64,000 nt of DNA from Deltaproteobacteria bacterium RIFCSPHIGHO2_01_FULL_43_49 (GCA_001798075.1 MGRG01000008.1:372001-436000); one strand, 5' to 3'; numbered from the stretch's first letter, positions 48,474 through 57,191 are shown. The notes: generated by a model from the letters alone, not told the origin. Numbers and translations: made by a program.

Positions 48474-48679
48474 TAGCGATTTCGCATCCTTTTGAGGTCT
48501 TTTTTAGAGAGCTTTACGGCGCCCGAGGATTTTAAACTCAAGAGATGCTCAAGGTTTTTTTTGTGAATGAGTTCTTTCAATCCCAGCACGACAGCCATGG
48601 TTTGCGTCGTCGCCCCACTCACACGAACGGCCTCTTCCAAAAGGCTTTTTGGTATGTTCATAGATGTTTTAGAAGGCAT
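48473..48679 (-). CDS. vapB: VapB-like antitoxin
   Basis: The 68-residue protein (MPSKTSMNIPKSLLEEAVRV) has an N-terminal DNA-binding strand-helix-helix and a basic C-terminus that should wrap the toxin. ATG 48679 is chosen instead of 48694 because the former lies downstream of the promoter's expected start. An operator-like palindrome overlaps its promoter. Confidence 0.82.
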   Translation of the reverse strand: MPSKTSMNIPKSLLEEAVRVSGATTQTMAVVLGLKELIHKKNLEHLLSLKSSGAVKLSKKDLKRMRNR

Positions 48680-48684
48680 ATCTG

Positions 48685-48719
48685 ATATATACACTATCTT
48701 ATAAAAGTATATATGTCAA
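48685..48719 (-). promoter_or_regulatory. vapBC promoter and operator
   Basis: On the minus strand TTGACA (48714-48719), 17 bp, TAGTGT (48691-48696). Perfect inverted repeats ATATATAC (48685-48692) and GTATATAT (48707-48714) overlap both boxes, the layout expected for autorepression by VapBC. Confidence 0.7.
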
Positions 48720-48720
48720 A

Positions 48721-49560
48721 TTATTTCCAAAACACTTCGTAGCCGACCAGGATGAGGTCGAGGATGAAGAGACCAACAATGGCTGCCTCCAAGATGAGCA
48801 TCTGGCGGTTGGTGGTAAAGTTAGAGAGCAATTCCAGATTTTCCTGGATCGTTTTGAGTTTGTAGTCCAGGGCACGGAGGCGCTCTTTAAGCTCAAACAT
48901 CATCGTTGCCTCCTGATGGAGGTCATCCAGAATTTTGTTTTCCCAGGTCTCTTCTGGTTTTTCTAACAAATAGAGTGTGCCGATCAGGTTTTGTTTGGTC
49001 AGCATTGCTTGGCTGATGAAGGATCGAATTTTGCTCGGCTTAGAAGAAACGACACCAACTTGATTTAACAATTCATCCACCTTGTTTTCAAAAAACTCGA
49101 GGGCCGTCGACTGTGCCAGGACCAAAGAAAGCAGCTCAATCTTATCGCGGTTGAGTTTATCGACGACGACATTGTCAAAAAAGACCTCATTTTTTGCTCT
49201 CCGCTTTTCTTCCAACAAAAATTCATCGGTGGTGACAGGGTTGCTAAGAAAAAGAGAGTTTTTTAGACGCTCCAGAGTCGAATTTTGCACCTCCGAATCA
49301 ACGTTAAAGAAAACCACCGCCCCAAAATTATACAAAATGCAGTAGCAATTTTCTGCCAATTCATAGACGAGCCTCGTTGGATTCAAAACCAGAGGTTTTA
49401 AATCGAAAAGTTTGGCAATTTCCTTAAGTTTTAAGGCTTCCGCCAGATGGTAGGCATTAAAACGGTAAACTTTGGCCTCAGCGGGAACCACCTGTTTTTC
49501 AATTCCAGGGCGTTCCTCAACCCGTTCTGGCAAAATAGCTGTGATTTGTGGCTCTAACAT
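48721..49560 (-). CDS. RMD1/DUF155-family protein
   Basis: The 279-residue protein shows the family features: a YCILYNFGAVVFFNVD segment near residue 75, a long helical middle, and a C-terminal membrane helix after FTTNRQMLILEAAIVGLFILDLILVGYEV. It is probably anchored in the inner membrane by this tail. Bacterial function is unknown; eukaryotic relatives act in mitochondria. Ribosome-binding site AAAGGGAG precedes the start. Confidence 0.85.
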   Translation of the reverse strand: MLEPQITAILPERVEERPGIEKQVVPAEAKVYRFNAYHLAEALKLKEIAKLFDLKPLVLNPTRLVYELAENCYCILYNFGAVVFFNVDSEVQNSTLERLKNSLFLSNPVTTDEFLLEEKRRAKNEVFFDNVVVDKLNRDKIELLSLVLAQSTALEFFENKVDELLNQVGVVSSKPSKIRSFISQAMLTKQNLIGTLYLLEKPEETWENKILDDLHQEATMMFELKERLRALDYKLKTIQENLELLSNFTTNRQMLILEAAIVGLFILDLILVGYEVFWK

Positions 49561-49748
49561 AAACGTCTCCCTTTAAAGGACTTGGACCCTTTTTAAAAAG
49601 CTTTTAAAACCCACTAGATATTATTAAATAAGGACCAGAAGGCTTAAGCTATGTAGACAGTATAATGCCTTGAGGGACAAAAAGCAACCCCCTCAAAAAT
49701 TCCCCTGTTGTTTCAACACATTTTCTGATAAAAATGTTTTGAGAAAAT

Positions 49749-50195
49749 ATGGATATTCTAGAAAACGTTTTAAAAGGTCTTAATACGACTATAGATGGAA
49801 CCGGTGGCTCTTTTGACCCTCAATTTTTCTCTCAGATTGTTGGGCCAGCCCTCATTATTTTTGTTCTGTTTGTTTATGTTTTTTTCGCCTTTGGATTGGC
49901 AATGATCGCCTCCAAGCTAAAAATGTCGTTTTTTTTGAGCTTTATTTTAGCACTTATCCCCATCATCAATATTTTTCTGATTATCAAAATGGCAGGGCGA
50001 CCCCTTTGGTGGTTTATCCTTTTCTTGATTCCGCTCGTCAATTTTGTGATCAGCATTGTGCTTTGGGTGGATATTGCAGAACGGCGAGGAAAACCAGGTT
50101 GGTGGGGGGTTATGCTATTGATCCCTGTCATTGGTTTTTTCTTCTTTTTGATGTTGATGTTTGGAGAACAACCGCAACAGGTACAGGCTACTTGA
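49749..50195 (+). CDS. DUF5684-like small membrane protein
   Basis: The 148-residue protein has four hydrophobic segments and the recurring pattern MIASKLKMSF, IPIINIFLIIKMAGRPLWWFILFLIPLVNFVISIVLWVDIAERRGKPGWWG, which I associate with DUF5684, often found in signal peptidase-like proteins without the catalytic Ser/Lys. No catalytic residues are visible. It converges with the PCD gene, overlapping by 8 bp. Confidence 0.75.
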   Translation: MDILENVLKGLNTTIDGTGGSFDPQFFSQIVGPALIIFVLFVYVFFAFGLAMIASKLKMSFFLSFILALIPIINIFLIIKMAGRPLWWFILFLIPLVNFVISIVLWVDIAERRGKPGWWGVMLLIPVIGFFFFLMLMFGEQPQQVQAT

Positions 50196-50517
50196 TGGTA
50201 TCGGTCTTCGCTGCGAAAATAAAATCACTTTCAGTGAGTCCATCAATTTTGTGGGTCCACAAAATGACTTTGACCTTGCCCCAGGCCAGATGAATGTCGG
50301 GATGATGGCCTTCGCTTTCGGCCATTTCTCCCACTTTGTTGGTAAAATCGAGTGCCTCACGGAAGTTTTTGAAGGGGTATTCTTTTTCAATATGGTGTTC
50401 ATTGATCACTTTCCAACCCTCTTCTAATTGCGTGTAAAAATTTTGCAGTTCTTTCCCCTTGAGCGGCGGAATCCCCCCTCGACAAGGAATACACTTTTTT
50501 TGCGCCAGTTCATTCAT
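50188..50517 (-). CDS. Pterin-4a-carbinolamine dehydratase-like protein
   Basis: The signature EGHHPDIHLAWGKVKVILWTHKIDGLTESD lies at about residues 68-98 and includes the catalytic-type histidines. Such enzymes dehydrate 4a-hydroxytetrahydropterin, though no aromatic amino acid hydroxylase is nearby. ATG 50517 is chosen, giving 109 residues, the usual length. The frame is open upstream to 50763 and could encode a 50-80 residue extension without known likeness. Confidence 0.88.
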   Translation of the reverse strand: MNELAQKKCIPCRGGIPPLKGKELQNFYTQLEEGWKVINEHHIEKEYPFKNFREALDFTNKVGEMAESEGHHPDIHLAWGKVKVILWTHKIDGLTESDFIFAAKTDTIK

Positions 50518-50749
50518 AGGCCGCCTCTCTTTTACTGAATAATCGACTTGGACGCAAGCATCTTGCGAACGATCTTTAATATGAAGAAACGTCAAATTTT
50601 TGGCTATCAAGGTGATAAAGAACCCACCTGTTGAAGATTTGACAGCGCCGCCCCCTTTGAAAGTCATTGAAATCAGAATCAAAATTGGATGGGCCGTATA
50701 AATCTTTTCTGGCATGAAACTTGCTGTATTTAACCGCACTGGAGGTTTT

Positions 50750-51379
50750 ATGAAAAAGCTCATTTTAGCGATCGCTTTGTTCTTCCTGATTGGAGATTTA
50801 TATGCCCAACAAGGGCCAGCCAGCCAAAACCGAACGACCCAACAGATCCAAACTCAACAATTACCGAGGGGAGTTAAAGTCCCTTCTTTGAAGCCAGATC
50901 CAAGGCTACAATTGGGCGCTTGCAGCCCTGTCGGGCATTTTGATTGTGACATGGAAAGGTTTCGTTTCAGAAAATGTGAACGGGATGGTTTTTGGGGCAG
51001 GTGGATAAGATTGGGCGATCAAGAAGTTGATATTATGAGAAGTTGTATGGCGGAATGTGTGCCTGGGGAATATATCTGTCTTTTCCCAGATCCAGATTAT
51101 AGACGCTGTGATGAAAATGGCAGATGGTTACCAGGTGGTAATGGCTGGATAAGAATCCCAGCGAATGAAATCGATCCAGACACGGGCTTAAACATCCGCG
51201 AAGAATGCTATCGATTCAGGGATGCTAGACATGATTGTACTCCTGGACAATATCGATGCTTCAATGACGGTGGTTATAATCGCTGTGGTGATGGAGGCTA
51301 TTGGAGCGAAGCTGGAGATACATCGCTTGATTTCTCAGCCTTTCTCAATCACTGTGCTTTTCCCAGCAGACGTCGATAA
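50750..51379 (+). CDS. Secreted Cys-rich repeat protein
   Basis: Signal peptide MKKLILAIALFFLIGDLYA, then a Gln-rich stretch and three repeats of about 55 residues. Each has the pattern C-x-PG-x-Y/F-x-C, then YRRCDENGRW-like and W...C, for example CVPGEYICLFPDPDYRRCDENGRW and CTPGQYRCFNDGGYNRCGDGGYW. The Cys pairs are probably disulfides. Start 50750 follows GGAGG. A strong terminator follows. Likely a surface or secreted adhesive or carbohydrate-binding protein, but that is only inferred. Confidence 0.8.
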   Translation: MKKLILAIALFFLIGDLYAQQGPASQNRTTQQIQTQQLPRGVKVPSLKPDPRLQLGACSPVGHFDCDMERFRFRKCERDGFWGRWIRLGDQEVDIMRSCMAECVPGEYICLFPDPDYRRCDENGRWLPGGNGWIRIPANEIDPDTGLNIREECYRFRDARHDCTPGQYRCFNDGGYNRCGDGGYWSEAGDTSLDFSAFLNHCAFPSRRR

Positions 51380-51399
51380 ACTATAAACATAACTGAAGA

Positions 51400-51430
51400 A
51401 AAAAAAGGGGCCTTTAGGCCCCTTTTTGTT
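51400..51430 (+). terminator. Intrinsic terminator
   Basis: AAAAGGGGCC ttta GGCCCCTTTT stem-loop followed by TGTTT, 20 bp after the stop of the Cys-rich protein. Good on both strands. Confidence 0.85.
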
Positions 51431-51443
51431 TATAAAATAACTG

Positions 51444-51460
51444 GTTCGGGGACTAGGATT
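51444..51460 (-). repeat. Partial duplicate of the tRNA-Gln 3' end
   Basis: GTTCGGGGACTAGGATT here is identical to 51593-51609, which is the 3' acceptor and part of the T-arm of the tRNA-Gln. The two copies are 149 bp apart in direct orientation, like att sites of an element integrated at a tRNA 3' end. The DNA between holds several GC-rich hairpins (GACCCAC ttc GTGGGTT) and no reading frame of note. Confidence 0.6.
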
Positions 51461-51558
51461 TCCCCTCCGTCTGCCCCCGGCGGACTTCGGGGACTTCGTC
51501 GGCGACCCACTTCGTGGGTTCCCCGCCTCGATCGCGACAGTAGGTTCTCACCTGCCTA

Positions 51559-51598
51559 CCGAACAAAAAATTTCCCAATGGGGGAATTTTTTGTTCGG
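51559..51598. terminator. Hairpin at the tRNA-Gln 3' end
   Basis: CCGAACAAAAAATT and AATTTTTTGTTCGG form a long stem around a C/G-rich tip. It overlaps the last 3-5 bases of the tRNA, so part of the stem may compete with the acceptor. Confidence 0.6.
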
Positions 51599-51664
51599 GG
51601 ACTAGGATTCGAACCTAGACGAGCAGAGTCAGAGTCTGCCATCCTACCGTTAGATGATCCCCGA
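51594..51664 (-). tRNA. tRNA-Gln (CUG)
   Basis: On the minus strand TCGGGGATCATCTAACGG starts the acceptor and D-arm. The anticodon arm is GCAGA CTCTGAC TCTGC with anticodon CUG, and the T-arm loop is GTTCGAATC. Acceptor pairs TCGGGGA/TCCCCGA are complete, discriminator A, and CCA is not encoded. Length 71 nt. Confidence 0.92.
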
Positions 51665-51755
51665 ATAATGTGGAAATCCTTATCACTTGACATTGGGGGG
51701 TGTAAAGCCTAAAGAAAACAAGGGTTTAGCGATACAAAATAGTTTCACTTTTTAA

Positions 51756-51783
51756 GCAACTTTTTCAGATGTTTTGACGAAAA
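51756..51783 (+). promoter_or_regulatory. Shared promoter-like motif upstream of the 366-residue protein gene
   Basis: TTAAGCAACTTTTT with GCAAC at 51756-51760, 15 bp, then GACGAAAA (51776-51783), matching GTCGATAA at 6 of 8. TATAGTAGGA and ATG follow at the usual distance. Confidence 0.45.
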
Positions 51784-51800
51784 CTATAGTAGGAACGTTT

Positions 51801-52901
51801 ATGTCCAATGCAGCCCTCCAAGTTACTTTTGCCACACAAGCTGTCGAGGTCAGTGCTGCGCTTTTTATTTCTCAACCTCCCCAAGCTCATTATGACGAAG
51901 CCAACCAGATTTGCTCGGAAGAACCTGTAGCTCAATCGCAATTCAGCGATGCAAAAAATCCTGAAGCACCCAAAGAAGATAGCACAATGGTGTTGGTGGT
52001 GCGTGCGGCTCGTTTTAAAAAAGATGCCAAAGGGGTTGCTAAATCAAAGAGCAAAAAAGAGACTCCAGGCAAATCAGAGCCTAAATTTAAAGCAGCCGCA
52101 GCTAAACAGACAGCAGCGGGCGAGACAACTCAAACTGCCAGAGCGGCTATCACAACAACGCCTCCTCCGTTGCCAACTACTGTTTCGCCGCAAAACATTT
52201 CTGGCAATCTCGGTTTTGGAGCGCTTTTCTTATTTTCTCCATATGAGGCCGATTCCAGTGAGGTTGGAAAAAAGGCGCTAGCGATTTTTGTTTCAGTTGC
52301 TAGCTTAGAACCAGAGGCAGTTTCCGCTACCATTCCAGATCTATCGGGTAAGGAAGCTTCGATATCTATTTTGCCCAGCAGTGTGGCACATACACATAAC
52401 CCCGATTCTTTAACGGCATCTGTAGCGAAATTGATTGCAATGAGGTTTGCTCTCACTGAATCAGCAGTTGTGCCGCGAGATCCGATTGTCGAAATAGAAA
52501 GAAAAAGAGATTTGTCAGATCGAAGTTTTGTGGATATCAGCGACATTGTTTTTGGGGCCAATCCTTTCGAGAATACTACTACTATTTCTTATCATGATCA
52601 CCCAGGGGAAATGAGAGTGGGTGGTTTCATTGTTGAAGGAGCTGAACTCATCATCCCACAAGATTCCATACAAACTGTTGTTATTTTGCCTCCTTGGATT
52701 GTGAATCGTGAAACAACGAACACCACCCTTCTCGCAATGTCTGATCCAAAAGTCAGGAGAGGAGAGGTTGATCCAACTACGGACACAGAGCCATCCGATG
52801 ATTCTAGAAGAGAAAAGCGTGAAGGTGACAGCGATACATCACGAGGTCGTACTGATGATCCTTATGGTGAGGACGACGATCTAGAAGAAGAAGATTTTTA
52901 A
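51801..52901 (+). CDS. Unknown protein with low-complexity and acidic regions
   Basis: The 366-residue protein starts MSNAALQVTFATQAVEVSAA, without a Sec signal. Residues 70-140 are Lys/Ala-rich then Thr/Pro-rich (linker-like), a central region with alternating strands follows (residues 145-305), and the last 45 residues are strongly charged and end in Asp/Glu (DDPYGEDDDLEEEDF). I prefer ATG 51801 (TAGGA upstream) to TTG 51774, which lies within the promoter motif. Not recognised. Its end overlaps convergent plsB by 4 bp. Confidence 0.7.
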   Translation: MSNAALQVTFATQAVEVSAALFISQPPQAHYDEANQICSEEPVAQSQFSDAKNPEAPKEDSTMVLVVRAARFKKDAKGVAKSKSKKETPGKSEPKFKAAAAKQTAAGETTQTARAAITTTPPPLPTTVSPQNISGNLGFGALFLFSPYEADSSEVGKKALAIFVSVASLEPEAVSATIPDLSGKEASISILPSSVAHTHNPDSLTASVAKLIAMRFALTESAVVPRDPIVEIERKRDLSDRSFVDISDIVFGANPFENTTTISYHDHPGEMRVGGFIVEGAELIIPQDSIQTVVILPPWIVNRETTNTTLLAMSDPKVRRGEVDPTTDTEPSDDSRREKREGDSDTSRGRTDDPYGEDDDLEEEDF

Positions 52902-55510
52902 ATCCTGTAAATCGCTAACAACCTTTCCAATTCTCTTTCCAACTTTTTAGCCGCATTGGAATCAGCTTCAAAAAGGTTGAGTGATTTGAAGGCCAAAATC
53001 GCATTTTCAAAAATGGTTTGTGAAATGGCTTCTGGGTGTTCTATCTCACCTAACATCAACAGATGTTTTCCATGCGCCAGCATCGATTTGGTCAATGCTT
53101 TTTGTTCATTGGGAAGCATGGGGCGCAACAGATAGGTTTGCCAGGCGACATAATAGGCTTCGATATAATTTTTAAGGAGCATACTGAAATCTTGAAGCAG
53201 CGGTTTGCCGTCCTCCAATATTTTGATGTGTCCGGCAGCATATTCGATCAGTTTTCTTTCCTGAAGATAACAGCAAAGCTTGTCCAAATGTTCGGCAATT
53301 GGTCTTCTGGTGCTGAAGCGAAACTCATAGAGAAAAAGTTGCTGAAAATAGAGATATTCTTCGGAAAGCTTTATCAAGCTAAGCGGTTCTGCTTTTCGAG
53401 ACAAAAGGAGCCCAGACCATAAGGAGAGAGAGACAAAGTAATGAATCGAAATATTTTTGAAAAAATCAAGTTCCAGCCGTTTGTCTGTAGGGATTTCATA
53501 GAAAGCTTGTTCCAAGCCTTGGTGTTTTTTAATCAGCCCTGCCGATTCAAATTGATGCATCGCTTCGTAAAAAGCCCCATTTGGATTTTTAAGAAGAGTG
53601 TCAGCAAGTTTTACTTGCTTCCATTGCAAGTAATTTAAAAGCTCCACATAATTGCTTTCCACTTTTTCTAAAGGAATACCTTTCTTGGCGCTCAAGAGAA
53701 GACTGCTGGCGGTCAAGCTCTGTGGAATCACCACGACTTGTCGATTAATGGCATGCGTGATTTTCTGAGAGAGCATCTCAACCAGTTTTGGTTTCTTGAT
53801 TTCCCAATTGCTTTCAGAAATTTCCGCGGCGGTCTGTTGCCAAGAAATCGGCTCGTCAAAATGGACATAAATTTTGCCGTATCGCCCCTTTAAAAATTTT
53901 CTAAGCTTGAGCAAGTCTCTCGTTTTTTCTTTTTGTTTCGGTTTTCCTTCGACCTCCGCAAGATATGATTTTTGCTCCATCACACGGTCATAGGTAATGC
54001 TGACTGGCATAAATTGAACGTCGGGGGCGGCTCCTTCTTGCATGGCTTGGGAATACATGGAGAGCATGCCGAGTTTTGGTGTTCGTAGTTTACCGGTGCG
54101 CGACCTTCCCCCTTCGATGAAAAATTCTTGAAGGTAGCCTTCCTGAATTAAAACTTTTAAATAGGTTTGAAAAACATTTTTATAAACGATGTTGCCGGAA
54201 AAAGTGCGTCTTAGAAAAAAAGCGCCGGAGCGTCGGAAGTAAAATCCCATCGGCCAAAAGGCCATGTTGATACCTGCGGCCACATAGGGGTTTACGATGT
54301 CGTTGCTGTAGCAGAGATAGCCCATCAACAAATAGTCGAGATGGGAACGATGATTGGGAACAAGAATCGTTGGGCCCTTTTGAAGCGTTCTTTTAAGATT
54401 TTTTAATCCTTCCGGATCGACCAGCACCCCTTCAAAGAAGGTTTTGAAAAACCAGTTGAGGAAAGCAGCCGCGAACTCCACATAGGAATAGTTTAAATCG
54501 GCTACGATTTCTTTGGCGTAGCGTTGTGCCAAACGTTTGACGGAATGAAGCGGTTTGTTTTTTTCCTTGGCGATTTGGTAGAGTATTTTAGAGAGTTCCG
54601 TGTCTTCAAAGATGCGATCCAAAAACCAGTGTCTTGCTCGAATCGGCGGTCCGGTGAGGGTCCGTTTCTCGATCTGCAAGGAACCCAATATTTTTTGATA
54701 AAGTTTTAGAGGGATGTCACTTTGTGTTTCACCTAAAAAATCTTGAAGGGGAATCGGTTCTCCAAATTTGACGATGGCCCGCTTTCTGTAATGACGGAAA
54801 AACAAAATTAGCTTTCTCAAAGGGCCAGGGTGTTCTGTTTCTCCAAAGAGGGCTTCAAAAAAAGAGGCCTTTTCCCTTTTGGGTCTTTTGTCCCAAATCA
54901 ACTGTTGGGGGACTAAAAAAATAGGCTTTTCAGCCGATTTTTGAGTCTCAAGTAAAACATTAAAGATATCACGCATAGCCATTGATAAGTAAGAAGGGTC
55001 AGCAGCATCTAATGAAATCAAGGAACTTTTCTCCTCCAGACATAAATTTTTGAGATACCCGCTTAAAAGTGGGTGAGGCAACTCTCCATATTGGGAAAAA
55101 AATCGAACGCGGTCGCGATAGCTTTTTCTAATGAGAGGCAAGGGGAGCCAGTGTCTGGTTTTTAAACAATTGTTAAAATGAGCCAGAGGCAAACCGTGGT
55201 TCAAATAAAGAGAATTGAAAACGTTATGTTCCAACTGTCCCAAGTTAACGCTTATATAAATGAGAGTTCCCTGGCCGGCTTTTGACTTAACATTTTCCAG
55301 ATTTGCTTCATCCAGGCGAATAGAGGGGACTGTTCGGTTGATAATATGTCGATGAAGAAAGTTGCCCTCCTCAAACATGGAGCTGGCGTATAGCTCTGTG
55401 AGGATAGAAGTGTTCAACGATCCGGGCTGGCTATAGCGAAAACGGAAGCGAAAAAGTCTGCAAAGAGAGCTTAAAACCCCCTCTAAACGGGTCGGATTTG
55501 CAGTTAGCAT
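52898..55510 (-). CDS. plsB: Glycerol-3-phosphate 1-O-acyltransferase
   Basis: Membrane-associated acyltransferase that begins phospholipid synthesis. All four blocks are visible: VPNHRSHLDYLLMGYL (near residue 378, catalytic His and Asp), GAFFLRRTF, FIEGGRSRTGK (near 457) and PVSITYDRV. At 870 residues it is the long PlsB type with N- and C-terminal helical domains. It transcribes away from miaA. Confidence 0.94.
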   Translation of the reverse strand: MLTANPTRLEGVLSSLCRLFRFRFRYSQPGSLNTSILTELYASSMFEEGNFLHRHIINRTVPSIRLDEANLENVKSKAGQGTLIYISVNLGQLEHNVFNSLYLNHGLPLAHFNNCLKTRHWLPLPLIRKSYRDRVRFFSQYGELPHPLLSGYLKNLCLEEKSSLISLDAADPSYLSMAMRDIFNVLLETQKSAEKPIFLVPQQLIWDKRPKREKASFFEALFGETEHPGPLRKLILFFRHYRKRAIVKFGEPIPLQDFLGETQSDIPLKLYQKILGSLQIEKRTLTGPPIRARHWFLDRIFEDTELSKILYQIAKEKNKPLHSVKRLAQRYAKEIVADLNYSYVEFAAAFLNWFFKTFFEGVLVDPEGLKNLKRTLQKGPTILVPNHRSHLDYLLMGYLCYSNDIVNPYVAAGINMAFWPMGFYFRRSGAFFLRRTFSGNIVYKNVFQTYLKVLIQEGYLQEFFIEGGRSRTGKLRTPKLGMLSMYSQAMQEGAAPDVQFMPVSITYDRVMEQKSYLAEVEGKPKQKEKTRDLLKLRKFLKGRYGKIYVHFDEPISWQQTAAEISESNWEIKKPKLVEMLSQKITHAINRQVVVIPQSLTASSLLLSAKKGIPLEKVESNYVELLNYLQWKQVKLADTLLKNPNGAFYEAMHQFESAGLIKKHQGLEQAFYEIPTDKRLELDFFKNISIHYFVSLSLWSGLLLSRKAEPLSLIKLSEEYLYFQQLFLYEFRFSTRRPIAEHLDKLCCYLQERKLIEYAAGHIKILEDGKPLLQDFSMLLKNYIEAYYVAWQTYLLRPMLPNEQKALTKSMLAHGKHLLMLGEIEHPEAISQTIFENAILAFKSLNLFEADSNAAKKLERELERLLAIYRI

Positions 55511-55518
55511 AAGATTTA

Positions 55519-55541
55519 TCCTGAGCTTGTCGAAGGATTGA
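55519..55541. repeat. Short REP-like palindrome
   Basis: ATCCTGAGCTTGTCGAAGGAT forms an imperfect hairpin between plsB and miaA. I recall close variants of this palindrome as dispersed repeats in many bacterial genomes, so it is likely a REP-type sequence rather than local regulation. Confidence 0.5.
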
Positions 55542-55576
55542 CTTACCCTAATTCTTTGATAGGTTCAAGACTATGT

Positions 55577-56521
55577 ATGGTTCAAAAAGGCTTAAAGCGT
55601 ATCATCATCATCTGCGGTCCGACGGGGGTGGGGAAGTCGAAGGTGGCTCTTGCAATTGCGAAGAAGCTGAATGCTGAAATTGTTTCGGCCGATTCGCAAC
55701 AGGTTTGGAAAGAGTTGGATATTGGTACTGCAAAACCCTCTCCTCAAGCTCTTCAAGAAGTTCCTCATCATTTGATTGATGTTGCAACACCCGGTGAACA
55801 TTTTGATGTCTCACGCTATGTGGAGCTTGCCGATCAAGCGATTGCTGACATTATAAAAAGAGGCAAGTTGCCGTTGGTTGTCGGTGGTGCAGGAATGTAC
55901 ATTCGCGTTTTGCTCTACGGTCTTTGCGAAGCCCCGCCGCAGGATAAGGAGATTCGCAAACGACTTCTAGAACAAGCAAAAGAAGAGGGGTTGGCAGTTC
56001 TGTTTGAAAAATTGAGGACTCTAGACCCAGAAACGTCCCGGACTTTACACCCCAATGATACAACACGCATTGTGAGAGCGTTAGAGGTTTATGAGTTAGC
56101 CGGAAAACCACTCTCCCAATTTCAAAAATCACATCGGTTTCAAAAACCTCGTTATGAGGCCAGTCAGATTGGAATTGCTTGTGATCGCAAAATACTCCAC
56201 CACAAAATCGAGCAGAGAACGGACTGGATGATCGCCAATGGCTGGACAGAAGAGGTGCGGGAGCTTTTAAAATTTTATTCTTCCGATTGTCAGGCGTTGC
56301 GATCGATTGGCTACAAACAGATTGTTTCTCATCTGAAAGGAGCCATTTCATTAGAAGAGGCTTTGGACGACATCAAAAAACAAACGAGAGCATTTGCCAA
56401 ACGCCAACTCACCTGGTTTCGCGCAGACAAGTTGATTCAATGGACTCAACCAGAAAATGCGGTTGATTTTATTTTGCTACAGTCAAGATTTTTCAAACCC
56501 CAATGCACTGAAAATCGATAA
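55577..56521 (+). CDS. miaA: tRNA dimethylallyltransferase
   Basis: Adds an isopentenyl group to A37 of tRNAs that read U-starting codons. P-loop GPTGVGKSKVALA is near residue 13; VSADSQQVWKELDIGTAKP and DVATPGEHFDVSRYVELAD follow; ALRSIGYKQI is near residue 245. ATG 55577 is chosen (MVQKGLKRIIIICGPTG); the longer start at 55538 lies close to plsB and adds a non-family extension. Its end overlaps the convergent vapC by 29 bp. Confidence 0.95.
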   Translation: MVQKGLKRIIIICGPTGVGKSKVALAIAKKLNAEIVSADSQQVWKELDIGTAKPSPQALQEVPHHLIDVATPGEHFDVSRYVELADQAIADIIKRGKLPLVVGGAGMYIRVLLYGLCEAPPQDKEIRKRLLEQAKEEGLAVLFEKLRTLDPETSRTLHPNDTTRIVRALEVYELAGKPLSQFQKSHRFQKPRYEASQIGIACDRKILHHKIEQRTDWMIANGWTEEVRELLKFYSSDCQALRSIGYKQIVSHLKGAISLEEALDDIKKQTRAFAKRQLTWFRADKLIQWTQPENAVDFILLQSRFFKPQCTENR

Positions 56522-56918
56522 ACTGGCGGATCAGTCCAAAATCTTTGATGTTTTCTGTGAGGAGTGTCGCACCCAAATTTTTACAGGCCAAAGCGATCAG
56601 ACAGTCATTGATCAACCTACTTTTTTTGATCTGTTCAAAGCCATGTTTTTTGCCGATTTGCGACAGGGTGTATCCGCACCAGAACCACTCCTCTTCTGTG
56701 GGTGTGACAAGGCGCAGCGCATTTTTAAAATGCCGCCTCATTTTAAGAATAATTTCTTTTTCTCTTGCGCCTAACGCTCCGGCTAGCAACTCTGCAATAA
56801 TCACGCTGGTGCAATAAACGGTCGTTTTTTCTGAGTCGAGAATCGCACCGATGGCGCTTTTGCCCCTAAGAAAATCAATATATACGGAAGTGTCGATAAC
56901 AATATTACGAAACCTCAT
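56493..56918 (-). CDS. VapC-like PIN-domain toxin (second)
   Basis: PIN-domain protein of 141 residues: Asp9 in IVIDTSVYIDFL, Glu in IIAELLAG near residue 43, Asp in LINDCLIALAC near residue 104, and TENIKDFG near 122. The gene overlaps its antitoxin by 4 bp (ATGA). It is a different subfamily from the VapC at 48069, judging by the low likeness outside the motif residues. Confidence 0.88.
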   Translation of the reverse strand: MRFRNIVIDTSVYIDFLRGKSAIGAILDSEKTTVYCTSVIIAELLAGALGAREKEIILKMRRHFKNALRLVTPTEEEWFWCGYTLSQIGKKHGFEQIKKSRLINDCLIALACKNLGATLLTENIKDFGLIRQFIDFQCIGV

Positions 56919-57121
56919 GATTCAAATTTGCTCTGGTCCATATTTTTGATGGCTGGAATTTTTCCCTTAAGGCCTTTTAAGAAAGTGTTCAGATGATCAT
57001 TGGCAACAACCATATCCAGCGCCACATTAACCGCCTCAGTGTCCGTTTTAACACCAAGGATTTTTTTTGCTTTTTTGATCTTGGTTGCATCTAAAATAAA
57101 CTGTTTTCGAACCTTTGGCAT
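56915..57121 (-). CDS. VapB-like antitoxin (second)
   Basis: The 68-residue protein starts MPKVRKQFILDATKIKKAKK, followed by TDTEAVNVALDMVVAND, a ribbon-helix-helix type sequence, and an extended C-terminus that would cover the toxin. ATG 57121 has GGAGGG at good distance; an upstream in-frame start at 57169 lies inside the operator. Confidence 0.82.
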   Translation of the reverse strand: MPKVRKQFILDATKIKKAKKILGVKTDTEAVNVALDMVVANDHLNTFLKGLKGKIPAIKNMDQSKFES

Positions 57122-57130
57122 AAACCCTCC

Positions 57131-57169
57131 TATGTGTATAAGACTACATTTATATACACATAAAGTCAA
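57131..57169 (-). promoter_or_regulatory. Promoter and operator of the second vapBC pair
   Basis: Perfect 10-bp inverted repeats TATGTGTATA (57131-57140) and TATACACATA (57153-57162). On the minus strand TTGACT (57164-57169), 17 bp, TAGTCT (57141-57146). The operator arms flank the -10 box. Confidence 0.72.
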
Positions 57170-57191
57170 TAAAAAATAAAAATCCAGTTGA

